Below, piece after piece: positions 12,855-24,800 of a DNA stretch of 64,000 nucleotides (position 1 is its first letter; every line of letters starts with the position of its first letter). The translations under genes were made by a program, and so were the position numbers. Below the pieces are notes generated by a model. That model saw only the letters and a list, made by a program, of their open reading frames with translations. It had not been told where the DNA came from and ran no database searches. Source of the stretch: Parelaphostrongylus tenuis (lineage: Eukaryota > Nematoda > Chromadorea > Rhabditida > Metastrongylidae); contig JAHQIW010000117.1 of assembly GCA_019055375.1 (NCBI GenBank), positions 62,001 through 126,000 on the forward strand, read 5' to 3'.

Positions 12855-13635
12855 GTAGGCAACGAAAACAATAAGAGATGAAGCCGAGGAAGTGTTCTCA
12901 AAACATAGTCGCAGTTTTGAATTCGAGTTTGAATACAAAGAGGCTGCTAAACTCTCCGAGCTACACAATACTAAGAGCTAACTAGACCTTAAAAGACCAT
13001 GGAAGCGACGACTTGTTGCTAGGGTACAGCATGTTGTCACAAGGATCCTCCTTTGATACAAAACAAAGTCACAAATTAACTTTCTGATAATCAGATGATG
13101 CGCCTAAATAATCTTCAGTTGAATGAAACCCACTGTGGGTACTACATTGTCTACAGCATCATATGAGAATCGACGCAGTTGTTGGCGGTATTATGAAATT
13201 ACTGCGATTTTATCAGAGCGACTATATTCTGCAGCTACGATGATACATTGGGCGATTCCTGAACAAAAGTGGTGTACTATCAATAGATTGCTACATTCTG
13301 TTCGTAGTAATAGAGGAAATGTAGTTTTATTTTTCATATGTCCGTTCTATAAGCGATTATGCTTTGATTACCGTCTAACTAAATAACAACGAAAAACTAA
13401 TTGTATGTGCTCCCGTCCTGTGTTATGAATACGGTGCAATTTTTTCTTTACTGGAATTCAAATTCAAAATTTCAGATGTCAAAACAACACTTTTAGAAGA
13501 AAAAAATGTTATCTCTTGTCCAAAATGACTTGTGCGAGATCGAACTCACATGTAGGCAGAGAAGACAATAAGGTGTGGAGCCGAGGAAGTGTTCTCGAAA
13601 TATCGTCGTAGTTTTAAATTCGAGTCTGAATTTGG
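12855..13635 (+). repeat. two copies of an 80 nt repeat
   Basis: 12858-12935 and 13553-13632 share GCCGAGGAAGTGTTCTC, AAATTCGAGT/GAATTCGAGT and surrounding bases in direct orientation. The sequence between (12960-13550) has no recognisable gene. Confidence 0.6.
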
Positions 13636-13961
13636 GAAAGATCACGAGCGCTGGTCTATCATTGACTAAAAATGATTGAGAGCTGCAGAAACACGTCCGA
13701 ACAGTACATTGTACACTACCACGAAGATGGTTGAGGTTAAATAAGAGTTAAAACATGTCAATGTGCTCTAAAGCCTGCCCCAAAACTCAGTATGAGCACA
13801 GCAGCTCTAACGGTATATTAGAAAGAAATTGAAAAGTCAAAAAACTCAGCGAGTGGGCACTGCACGGGCTATATGGAAGTCAAATCAACGCTCTGGAGTA
13901 TCGTCGACGACACTTCCAAACGAGAAGAATCGCTTCTTGAATATATTGCGACTTGTTTGAT

Positions 13962-14160
13962 GTAGAGTGATCTGCAAACCTTTTGCGCCAGGAGGAACTT
14001 GAACCCACATCTAACTCTATCCGGGAGCGCGTGTTCTAACCCGTTTCACTACAAGAAAAGTGGCGTGGCAACAGCTTACAGCACGTGTTCTCGGATACAG
14101 TGAAATGTGGGTTCGAGTCCCGCCCGACGCGAAAGCTTTGCACATAAGTCTACATCAAAG
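13962..14160. repeat. SINE family A inverted dimer
   Basis: A minus half (GGAACTTGAACCCACAT) faces a plus half (GTGGGTTCGAGTCCCGCC then GACGCGAAAGCTTTGCACAT), giving a second hairpin of the same kind as at 9.4 kb. Confidence 0.75.
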
Positions 14161-14212
14161 AGTATCATATCTTTCGATTCGAGTGTTTTCTTAAGACCAC
14201 AGCTCAAATTCC

Positions 14213-14552
14213 AATATGTCTGATAATCATTTTTTGAGCCACGCATGTCAGTGGTCTGTCAAAGAGGGCTGACTTATAGAGTCCGATACACGTGTTTCTA
14301 CCTTGCGGTCTCGTCAGTAGGCCGTTACCCTATCTCGTCTTTTGCCATTCCTGTGTGGGTGCTCCAATCCCGTCACTAACTCTTAGTGTGAAGACTGGAG
14401 CACCCACAGAGATTAGCAAAAGACGAGGAGGGGTAATTGCCCGACTGACGAGATCGCAAGATCGAAACACGTGTATCGGGCTCTATAAGTCAGCCCTCAT
14501 TGACAGACCGATGACATGCGTGGCTCAAAAAATGATTATCAGGCATATCAAA
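14213..14552. mobile_element. fold-back MITE (family D), nearly perfect hairpin
   Basis: Arms of about 155 nt (14215-14370 and 14391-14548) are near-perfect reverse complements: TGATAATCATTTTTTGAGCC against GGCTCAAAAAATGATTATCA. Each arm has a CCGATACACGTGTTTC block. There is no coding capacity. Confidence 0.85.
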
Positions 14553-14849
14553 GAGTATATTTGAAAGCTCATGCCAGTGCTAGAAGTGGTTAAATAAGAA
14601 GAGCTTCAATTGTGACTTTGAGCGAAAAGGATCTTCCACGACAACCATCTAAAGTTAGCTCAGTGATGGGATCACGATGAAGCTGCATAACAACATTTGA
14701 AGTTGAAACTACACCAAAGGAGGTGAACGACTGTATGGTGGCTTTTCGCTAATTTCACCAATCAGTGCTTCATGAATTCACGTAAAACGACAAGGAAATG
14801 CACATGTATCAGAATGTGCATAAAGAATTTTTCTCAACAAGTAGTGATT

Positions 14850-16335
14850 CATAAACTCAGCTGAGACCCATATTGCTCTAGTAGCCTGGGAATTTGCCCA
14901 CCTTTTGAATCTTGCCACGCGAGTCCTTTTGATCTCTTTTTGCAGCGGATCAAGCAGTCTCAAACTTGGGTAAACATACGTTGATGAGCAATACATGACA
15001 TAACGACAATAAATAACGATATGGATAAATGTATCTACAAATCAAAAGATGATTTGGGATTAATAATAGAGTATTAAAGCAATTATGTGGGCGATGAGGA
15101 TCAGGCCCGCAAATTCTATATGGAGAGATTAATGAGAGGCGAAATCTCTAATTATTTATGAGCTTTGATGGGAAGTAGGATTATGACTTATGTACATAGA
15201 ATATGGTACATGCCGCTGACTCCGGTTATAGTTGTATTAACTGAACACCACGCTGGATTACTTAAGATATTACAATCCAAGCACTTGAAAAGTGAACTTG
15301 CAGTAAGCTGGGATGATTGTACAATTTTCGAATAGCTGGGAGAGTGATGGTGAGCTTAAATCTAACGCAATGATTAGAATTGGGTAGATGTGGCAGTGGA
15401 CTTATGCAGATTACTTACTAAGAGCGCTCAGCAACTTCTAGTTCAGGCTTATTGAAAAATATATGAGCAATTCAATAGATTAATTACTGTAGTGAGCAAT
15501 ATATGAAGCTTCTACAAAGGGTGACTAAAACGACAAGCAACTGGGTGAAGTACAGTATGAGAGGGTATGAGGAAAGGACAGTGTCTGATACAACAGAATC
15601 AAGTGCAATCTTAATTAGGTGTTACACAAAGTTATTACGGTACAGAGAGATCAATGAGAGGTCATTGAGGTGATGTGGTAGTGGAAACTTATTTAGACTA
15701 TTTATTGATGAGGCTTAGCATTGACCGGACATTGTCGACTTTGAAGGGTCATTAATGACGCTCGAACTGGAGGCGAAGGTCATAAGAACGGATTGGTAAC
15801 TTATGTTTAGAGAGCATTTAAGGAAGTAGGATTCTGAAGGTGCGGTTAGGTAATTAGAGGAGTGCTTTAGCGATCAAGAGGGTAACTCTAATAAGGCTGA
15901 CAGTGACTTGAGAAGCGTGAAACCGTCGTTGGAGTGTTTAGAGGGTGTGCTTACTTTCAAATGGACAAGAGGAGACTATTGAGATGAGTGAGTAACTAAG
16001 ATTATCTGAGAAGATAAGAAAAGGATTTGGAAAGCGGCTGCTGCTTTGGAGCCATTTGGGGTGACTAAAGTGCCATCGGAGGCGTGCACATGTCCGTCGC
16101 TAGAGAGTTTTTGCGTCCGTCCTTTTGTCTGGAAACCGTGCGAACTGCCAGCTGCGAACCACAAAAATTGTCCATCCGTTGGCTCACTTCGCTAACCAAC
16201 GCTATGAATCGTTGCCTGACCTTTTTTATTATCTATATAGAATATTAATTATTTGACGATATGCGATAGGACAAGCGTAGAAAAGGAAAGAAAGTGGCGG
16301 TTATCCAGGGCAATGACTGCTACAACTGCTGACAG
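14850..16335 (-). repeat. long dispersed repeat, minus copy
   Basis: Inverted counterpart of 5760-7020. It is about 200 nt longer, so one copy has internal deletions. Apart from a weak frame (14996-14778, ending in KRTRVARFKRW-type residues) nothing coding is recognisable. Confidence 0.75.
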
Positions 16336-16339
16336 AAAC

Positions 16340-17660
16340 TTCATTACCACCTCAATTCCAAAGCATTAAATGGAAGAAATAATAACGTTTTTTTTGTGGC
16401 AGAAATTCAGATCTCGGTGTTCTTTCAATTCGGTCAAAAGGTAGTTCTGAAGTGTGAAATGTCACTTGGAAGTTAGGAGTTGAAACTTTAAGTCCATTCT
16501 CAAACCAAGCAGTCCAATAGAACGTGATGTGTATTTTATAGATATTTGTAGTGTAAGCGCTTTCGTGATTCTATCCCTTGCTAAAGGCGAATCATTCACC
16601 TTATCCCACAAGGTTTGAAAATTGGTACCACACTTCTGGGAAAAATAAGACATCTACTTTATTCATCGATAGAAGAACTTACAAAATGAAATTTCTAAGA
16701 AAAGGGAGTACAATTCACAGAGAAAGAAATGAGAACAAATGCTGGGGATTGTCTCTCTACTCTACATCTAGCAGATTGCATCCGAAAACTTGCGCTTTTA
16801 TTTTCTTAACAACATCTCTTCTCATTTTTTTCAACTAACTATAATATAAGCTGCCGAGATCAAAATTAGGCCTCTGAATAGTTTGGCGGTAATACTTACG
16901 GAGTGAACAGTATACTTCCTACGATTTAATTATTTGATAAGTCCCATGGAATATAGACAAAGACCTTGTCACCGAATATGTATAGCTGAAATATTATTTT
17001 TATGATAATATCATACGATGAATAGCATTCCACGAATTATGTCGTTTTCATAAAAATCGTTTAGCTGCGGTGTAAACAACTCGAAACCGCATTTTTAAGA
17101 GGTTCATATTGTAAGCAGATGCTCAATTTTGATTCCATTGGCATGGAATCGAAACCAGGAAACATTTGAGATGGCCAGTTCCTTTAGTGGTCGGCACGAT
17201 AGTTTTTCTTTACTCCAGTACACAACCAAGAATCTGATAAGTTCACATGATTCCGTGTAGTACTTTTTCGTTATCGGACAAGGGTATTTGGAGGAATCTT
17301 TTTCGCTAGACAACATCTCCCCACTAATCTGTTAACAACCATTCGAAAGTTTGAATCATGGACTCCTGAACTATTACCAACCTCTAGAAAGCGCAAATCC
17401 TGTATATTTGAAAAAATGCACTAGGTGTTGAAAGGCATTTCTGTAGCGATGGAGAAACGAAAAAAAAATTGTGTTTCATACGCGCTGAGGATTATGAGGC
17501 GGATTTTCGTCATTTTCACGATTTACTTTCCATTATCATTTCATTTTGTTAAATAAATCCAGCTAATAAGACTAAGCCTATGTAGCCTAAGTCTGAGGAC
17601 GAAAGGCATGTGAACGCGTAGAGGAGATTTCTAGTGTCAGAGTCATCTCTTTCATCCATT
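16340..17660. other. no gene identified
   Basis: Short frames of 60-86 codons only. The minus frame 17316-17104 (starting MLSSEKDSSKYPCPITKKYY) has no family match I can name. No clear repeat was noted. Confidence 0.4.
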
Positions 17661-17679
17661 TTTTGAGCCATAGAAAAAT

Positions 17680-18120
17680 CCTAAAATCAATAAGAAAATT
17701 GCAGTCCACATGTGAAACGCGCTGTGCAATTTATCGATTACGTATCGACCCGCAACCATTCACACACCATAGCTGGGCAAGCAATACGCGGCGCATTTGC
17801 AGCTCAACTTTATTTTCTCTGCTACACTGCATTAGAACGCTCTTCTAAAAAGATGACCAGAGATTAGCATCGCCGAAATTTACGCTGTACGAATGGTTAG
17901 TGATAGCCTAAGGAAAGAGATCTGTCTTGCGAGAAATACGCGCGTGTGGAACACAAGTCTATTTTCCTTGTTGCAATGGTGCAAAAAGCTTTCTCGGAAA
18001 ACAAATACATTTTTAAAAATTTCGGGACTATCGAATCTATCAATAGTATAGAAGGAGGGCTCTGTCCTGTGAGATATATGCGCGGCGATGGGCAACACGT
18101 GTGAAGCATAATTTGATCTT
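17680..18120. repeat. dispersed repeat F
   Basis: Contains GCTCTGTCC-, GAATGGTTAGTGATAGCCTA- and TTGCAATGGTGCAAAAAG-type blocks seen again near 26.1, 31.6 and 50.6 kb. There is no coding signal. Confidence 0.55.
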
Positions 18121-18269
18121 TGGTGTTACAGCGCTATGAAACGGCTCCCTAATAAGCAAGTATATTTTTAAATTTTCTGAAACTTAATGTTTTGAATGAA
18201 TAAAAGCTCAGTGGATAATCTTTGTTCAGCAAAATTTTCAAAAATGCCTATTCGTTCGCCACAAATGTT

Positions 18270-18765
18270 TTCTTGAGATCACGCTCAAATTTCAATAAAT
18301 CTCATGAATATTATTTCGGCCAACATAGCAAGTGGACTCTTGTACAGCCCGATACACGTGTTTCACCTTTGAACAGCCTCGTCAGTTGGGTAGGCCCCTT
18401 GTCTTGGAGCTCTGAAGCACACCCAGAGAATTGGCTAAAGGCTAAGTATGAGATATACTGAAATTTGAGCATCGTCTGAAGAAAACCCTCGAAACGAACG
18501 GTATAATTTCTCAAAAATACCACACAAGAACAATCGAGTGTACGACACTGTCGATCTAGTAATTTTTCGCTTGACGGCAATTGTGTAAATCGTTCGTCGT
18601 CGCCTGCTCTAAGTATGAGGACTGGAGCACCTCGAGAGGATTGGCTAAAGAGGAAAGGTTCTATTGGAATGACGAAGCTGCTCAAGGCCGAAACACGTGT
18701 ATCGGGCTGTACAAGAGCCCATTATTAGAGCACATGACATGTTGGCTCAAATAATAATTATGAGA
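18270..18765. mobile_element. fold-back MITE, family D
   Basis: Ends mirror each other through GCCCGATACACGTGTTTCAC and GAAACACGTGTATCGGGCTG, as in the 14.2 kb copy, with an unrelated centre. Confidence 0.75.
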
Positions 18766-19829
18766 TATATCGAAACGCTTATTTGATATCAAAAAGTGCT
18801 CCACGTGTATCCAAAAGAAAGTTATCAATCATTATATTGCGTCACATAAAGTCTAAATTAATGTTAAACTGGATGGCAAGTTCTGTTTTCGCAATTCAAA
18901 ATTGCGCTGTTTCTTCACTGAGGATGCCCTTTTTTAAGCACAACGTCATCACGCCCCTTCTAAACAGAAGCTACATAAGGAAAGATAAAATTGCAAAATT
19001 CTGAAATGAACAGTATCAGTACGTCTTCACTACCAATTGCAGTCTACGTTTCATAAAATGTCTCTTCTGCTCGAACATATGCTGTCACTTCTCCCTTCAA
19101 GATTCCACATTTTCAATAGAAATTCGACGTGCAATATGACCATTATCGCTTTTTCACTAAGGAAACCTCTCTAAATGCACAGCGTCTCAGTTTCGCAAAC
19201 TTTCAATATCCATGGCCTCTACTCAGGTTCGTTCAGTGTTAATTATATCTGCCTCTTTGTACACTAAGCTCTCCGTGTTTCCTACTTCTCTTCCTCATTT
19301 ATAACTCCATCTATCATCTTCTCTTGCAGCCTCTTAGTGCGTGATCTGCGTTCAACAGTGTCGGAGGCAACTTGTGCATAATACGATTTGATTGCAAATG
19401 TTGTTCGACACGCCTAATCTCAAAAACTGTGATATCACAAGACTCTCTGTGATGTTCCAATTTAAACAATTAAGCCAGTGAGAAAAAAACTCGTCAATCA
19501 TTACAATTAAGTGAAATTGCACACAAATTAAGTAGAGCTAATGCAATTTCAAGACCTAGACTGGATTGCTCTAGTCAGTTTTGTGACTATCAACGTAATG
19601 AAGATAGATGTGGATGTACGAGTATCGTTCGTACATGCTGTCATTTCCGCAAATGTCCCAACAGATTCAGTGTTGACTTATAAGCAAAACTTTGAACCTC
19701 GGGCGCAAGTTAAACTCACATCTCAGCCTTCGGGAGACTTTTTGCATATCACTTATTAGTGGATATATCATACCTTTACATTCGACTGTTTCTGCAGTTT
19801 AAGACTTTCATGAGGTCTGTCAACTTATA

Positions 19830-20150
19830 TAGTGTTAGACACGTATTTCGGCCTCACAACCTCATCAGTAGCACGATGCCTTTCGGTTCTGCCAATCCCT
19901 TACACCCCCTATCAATTAAGGAACCGACTCCGAATTAGCAGAACTACCAGCCATGAGCGGCCGACTGTTGGTCACTACCCCGCCAGGGGAATTTATCACC
20001 TGACATGCGGTGATTCTGAAAATGATTCGGGTCGATTCTTTTACATGTAGGGGTCTATCCCCGAGCAAACGATCGGCTGAACGAAAGGCACTATTATTGA
20101 TGAGGATGTAAGACCGAAGCATACGTCTGGCACTATAACTGCCATAACAG
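19830..20150. mobile_element. fold-back MITE, family D-like
   Basis: The left end carries GACACGTATTTCGGCCTCAC and CAGTAGCACGATGCCTTTCG; the right side has complementary but diverged sequence ending in a CAGACCTCAGAAAAGG block. Confidence 0.6.
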
Positions 20151-20801
20151 ACCTCAGAAAAGGGTCAAAATGTGTTATCAGATTATTCAGCGGATATATA
20201 ATTATGACAATAACCCTGCTAAAAAAGTGGTTGAATAAAGAATTACTGTCGCCTTTGCTGATCAATGGAAGAACACTGTAAATCCACAAGGCAGAGTGGC
20301 CATTCGATTTTCGCTAATAAATTGCAATTTGATCTTAAGCACTCACTAAAACGTATGTGCTCCAACAGTGATCGTACCACTATCAGAATACTTTTTGCTC
20401 CGTACGTTATTGTGGAAATGAGTCCAATATGGCTGGAGATGAATTAATTAGACGAATGACGACCAATTAAGCTATGACACATCGAGGTGTTCAGTAGATG
20501 TTGTATACGGCTAGCGCTGAGCATAATTTTTCTTCGTGACGCATTTTCAAGAAAATTTAATCATCACAAATTAACTATTTTCTTACTCTTTATATTCAAC
20601 ATCTTCCGCAAAATGCAATTTCAGTAAATGCTAACTCTAAAAATAGAGGTCAACAGTTGTGCATGTGGCCAACGAGAGACAAATCGGCCTGCGCCATGTT
20701 GGGAGATGGTGCTCAAAATGGATCGAAAGAACAATACATAAATAAATTACCTATACCCGAGATACAAGAGCAAAGTATTAAAATCCAAATCAAAGTATGA
20801 G

Positions 20802-21830
20802 TCAATCTTCCTCAGAATCGCTGACGATGACTCGGTGTTTCTTCTTCTTGAATGGAACGGGAGACGTAGAAGGTGGTGATACTTCTCTCATGCTCTTCAT
20901 TTCGAGATTTTCATCGTCGTCAGAAGTTGACAGCAAACGTTTCCGGTGATATATTGTCTAGACGATACGACGCTCAGTCTGATATCTTGTTTTTTCAATG
21001 AACTGCAGCCATAAACACCAACCTTGATTGGCGAATCAGTGAGTTCGTCATGGTCTAGAGAGTGTGTCGAAGTGAACTCCACATTTGTGTCGTCCAATGT
21101 GATAGTAGACTTATACGCAGATGATCTTTCCTTCGTTCTCCCCAATTCAAAACAGTCATTATCCTCAGAAGCAGACAGCGGACGTTTATATTTGTCTGCT
21201 ACCTAGCACATTAAGCATCGACTTGATATTCAAACCAGTTAGTAGAACTACAAGTGAGAAATACCTTTTCTGCCGCACTGATGAATTCGCCGATGCCTAA
21301 ATCATCTACTGAACTAGACTCCACACCTGTGCCTTCCAAAGACAAACAGTAATCATACGGCAATGATTTTTCCTTCGTTTCCAATTCAAAACTGTCATCC
21401 TGAAGAACTGAAGCAGACAATAGACGTTTACGCTTATCATCTACCTAAAACATTAAGCATCAACTTAATATTCGACCAGTTAATAGAACTAAAACTGAGA
21501 ACTACCACCTTTCTTGCTGGACTACTAATTTCGTCATTGCCTATAACGTCTGTCGAACTGGATTCCATATTTATGTCTGTCGAAGGAATGGAAGAGTTAT
21601 ATAGCATTGATCCTTTTTTAGAACTGCCCAGCTCAAATGGTCGTCTTCGTCGGAACTAGACAGTAGACGTTTCCGCTTGTCTATTAACTAAAACACTGAG
21701 CATCAATGCAGTAGAACTTGCACGATTGAAAATCACTTACCTTTACTGGCGAATCAATCAAATGATCTTTGTTCTCATTACTTATTGAAGAAGACTCGGA
21801 ATTGTGACCTCCAGTATAACAGCCTTCTCC
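20802..21830 (-). CDS. tim-1: tim-1 exons 29-33, repeated NLS/acidic exon array and C-terminus
   Basis: Exon 29 (21830-21741) ends in DHLIDSPVK. Exon 30 (21687-21509) begins LIDKRKRLLSSSDEDD and ends ISSPARK but needs one extra base near its middle. Exon 31 (21444-21265) begins VDDKRKRLLSAS and is 60 codons. Exon 32 (21202-21023) begins VADKYKRPLSAS, ends LTDSPIK and is also 60 codons. Exon 33 (20957-20802) begins TIYHRKRLLSTSDDDE and ends HRVIVSDSEED-stop. The exons are phase 0 at both ends and their short introns are also similar, so the array arose by tandem exon duplication. The basic KRKR plus acidic/serine pattern suggests nuclear-localisation and CK2-like sites (inference). Confidence 0.88.
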
Positions 21831-24800
21831 CTGCAACTTTACAAATGCATCAATCACATCGCTTTCCCTTACAAAGATTGTTTCAATGATATTTCAACCC
21901 AGGACCTTTTGGGATGAGACCTTCTCGTTTTTTCTTTGAGCCTTTAATAGTGATTCGTTAACTTGAATCTCGGTGAATCAACGCTATACTTGGCTCTCAC
22001 AATGGTTTATTTGAGCGCTGTACCAGCAAAAATGAGATCACTTTCGAAAATTAACGCACACTTTTTGCTCGACTAAGAATCGCGGACGGCTTTCCACCAG
22101 GATTTCTGCACTCATTTGATAGCTTAAAGAGTGACAATTCTAAAAATGGGCTTGATTTCTTGATAATATCATCTTAGAGCGCTGTAAGAGCGGAAAAAGA
22201 CTACATTTTACACTCGCGATTATACACACAAGCATGCACGCGTGCAGAGAGTCTTGTTCTGTCACATTTGCAAAAAAAATTTGAAAATTTTCCCTCCGTC
22301 TTAAATAAATGGCTGTTTTTTACATTAGCTTCTAATTTTTTTTGCCGGATAAAGAGCGCATGTGACGCAATGTTTGGAGTATCCTGCGTCGCACACGTGG
22401 TCAATGGTTCGATCTCGCGTTCATGCTCACCAAACAATCCACCCCTTCAGAGCCGGTAAACTGGTACCGGATGGGTCTCAGACTTATCTGGGAAGATGAG
22501 CAGCAGTGACTCGGTTCAGCGAGAGGCCACCGCGAGTCGTTGTAAAGGCCAGATATGCATTCAATCACTTTTGACGAAGTTGAACATTGAAGGCGAATGC
22601 ATAGCGCATAACTCAGATATTGATCAATGCCGAGAGCTTTATCCTTATCGTTTATTCCCGGATAGATCCGCTGTGAATGTTAAGCGACGGGCTAACTACT
22701 TCAGCTGTGAAACTGTGATCTACTTTCCGTTCATCCACAGCTCTGTGAAGACCTTTTCAGAAACTGAACTAAACTCCACAATTATGAATATACAAGCTAC
22801 CGCATGGCTTCTAAAAGTCTAGCAAGATATCAACAGACCCCAGCTATGCAAACGGTGCATGAAAAAATGGAGCATATTTTTGTTTTCGCTGCTACGTAAT
22901 AACAAAAAGGCTTTCCAAAAATTGAGCTTGACTGACGAAAGTTTAGTAAAAGCTCTGTTTAACGAAAAAGACATCTAAATACAAGTATACAGTATACTGG
23001 GCACGCTGTTCCCAGTGAGTTAAATGGTTTTCTCCTAGTGCATAATAGTAACAATTGGAATATCATCATCATACACTGTTGTGCGATTCAGTATCTGCTG
23101 TGTTTTTACCTTACTGTTTCCTTCGTAACTGAGATTCTCGTTACCCTCGCCTGTTCCAGCATTCTGTGTCCCTCTACAACATCGACATGATGGCAACATC
23201 TACACAAATTCACATATAAGACAAAATAGTCACGGTGATGTCAGACTGACTTGGTAGATTTCGTCTTAATCCGCGGCACGATGGTAGCACCAAGCGCTCT
23301 GAGTTGCTGTTCAACTTGCCGTCGAGGTTTTTTCTCACTCAATCGTCGCATCACATAATCAACCAAACTTACTTGAAAAATTGAATTTTCAAATCACGCA
23401 ACCTCGAAATGAGCAGAAAACAGGACTTTTCCCGACATTACGTAAAGAATCGTGGTATTTATCAGACTATTGACATACTTAGTTCATGATCATCTTCGTC
23501 CATCTCGTCATACTGCTGTTTCAGAAGCTTTAGCTCAGTTTGCAGTTCCTCCGACCATTTCGATTTACTGGGCCTTGAAATTTCAAACATTTTACATGAA
23601 TCTAATGACTTAGGCTGATGAAAAAGATGGCTGATATCAAATGCGATTAATTCTTATTGTCCAACGTTTGACACATACGCTAATTTCTTTTTCTTCTCAT
23701 AGACAATCCCTTGATGACTCATTTGCTTAAGTATTCTTTTTCGTGAGAATTGTTCGCCTTCATTTCCAATTAGTCGAGTCCGTAAAAACTCCACCATGTC
23801 TTCTGGAGATTCTGTGAACAATTTCTATTACTTCTTTCAAATCCATAAGTAGTTATAGGAATTTTACATTTTGTTTGTCGATTTATAGGTTTATTTCCAC
23901 GAGAAATAATAGTATTATGTAATTCTAATGATTCTAATATTTCTACCGCCATATTTTATAGCGCTTCCATTAATGAAAAAGAAGTTGCACACTCCTTTTT
24001 TATATTAGTCGATTTCTTAACAGCAGTTTGCTGAATTTGCTGCCCTTAATTCAATAGTCGTGAACTGAAGTTGATCTAGCACTTTTTCAAAACATTGTAA
24101 ATGTGAAACCGTTGATAGGCTGGAAGTGGGATTCGGATTACTATATCGCTTTGCTATCATTACAAGAATCGTCGTTCCAACGAATTAAAGCTCAAAAGCA
24201 ATATCCCTCCCTTTGTGAACCGAAACATATGGATGATGGCGCTGAAAACCGCACAAAATGTGCACACAGGTGGCGCAACTATGCAAAATGGATAAATATT
24301 GTACTTGATCTCAACGATTCTCATATGAGGATCCGCTAAACATGAGCTTGAGATTCGCTTACATTGAGGTCAGGGTCGCCCCCTCGACTGAAAAATGTTG
24401 ACTACCGTGACCTAACTGGTATTATGTAGTCATTATCGATTTATCTGTATTACAACTGGATAAAGGATGCAGAGCTCGACGTAAAACCATTCTTGAAGAA
24501 TGTAGCATGCGTTTATCTTTATTGATAGGTCGTAAAAGCTGTTTAATTGCTGTTTAGCCAGCACAGTGACTTGTGGCGGTTTATAAATGTACCGTCAGTT
24601 ACTGCTGCTATCCTTCCAAACAAGTATGACAATGATTTGTGGTCTGTAGATTGACTTTCGACAGACTACCATTATATAAAGCCACTGTTTTGTTCTCACA
24701 TGTAAGTCTCTCACCAATTTTGAGACTCCGAATGGATAGAAGGTTTGTAAGCCAGATATGCACATTCTAGCATCGAACAAAGTTAAGCTGATCGCTACTG

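Noticed and set aside
14292..14564. 90-codon plus-strand frame
   Set aside because: It lies wholly within a fold-back MITE with no coding capacity.
21363..21659. 98-codon plus-strand frame
   Set aside because: It is the antisense of tim-1 exons 30-31.
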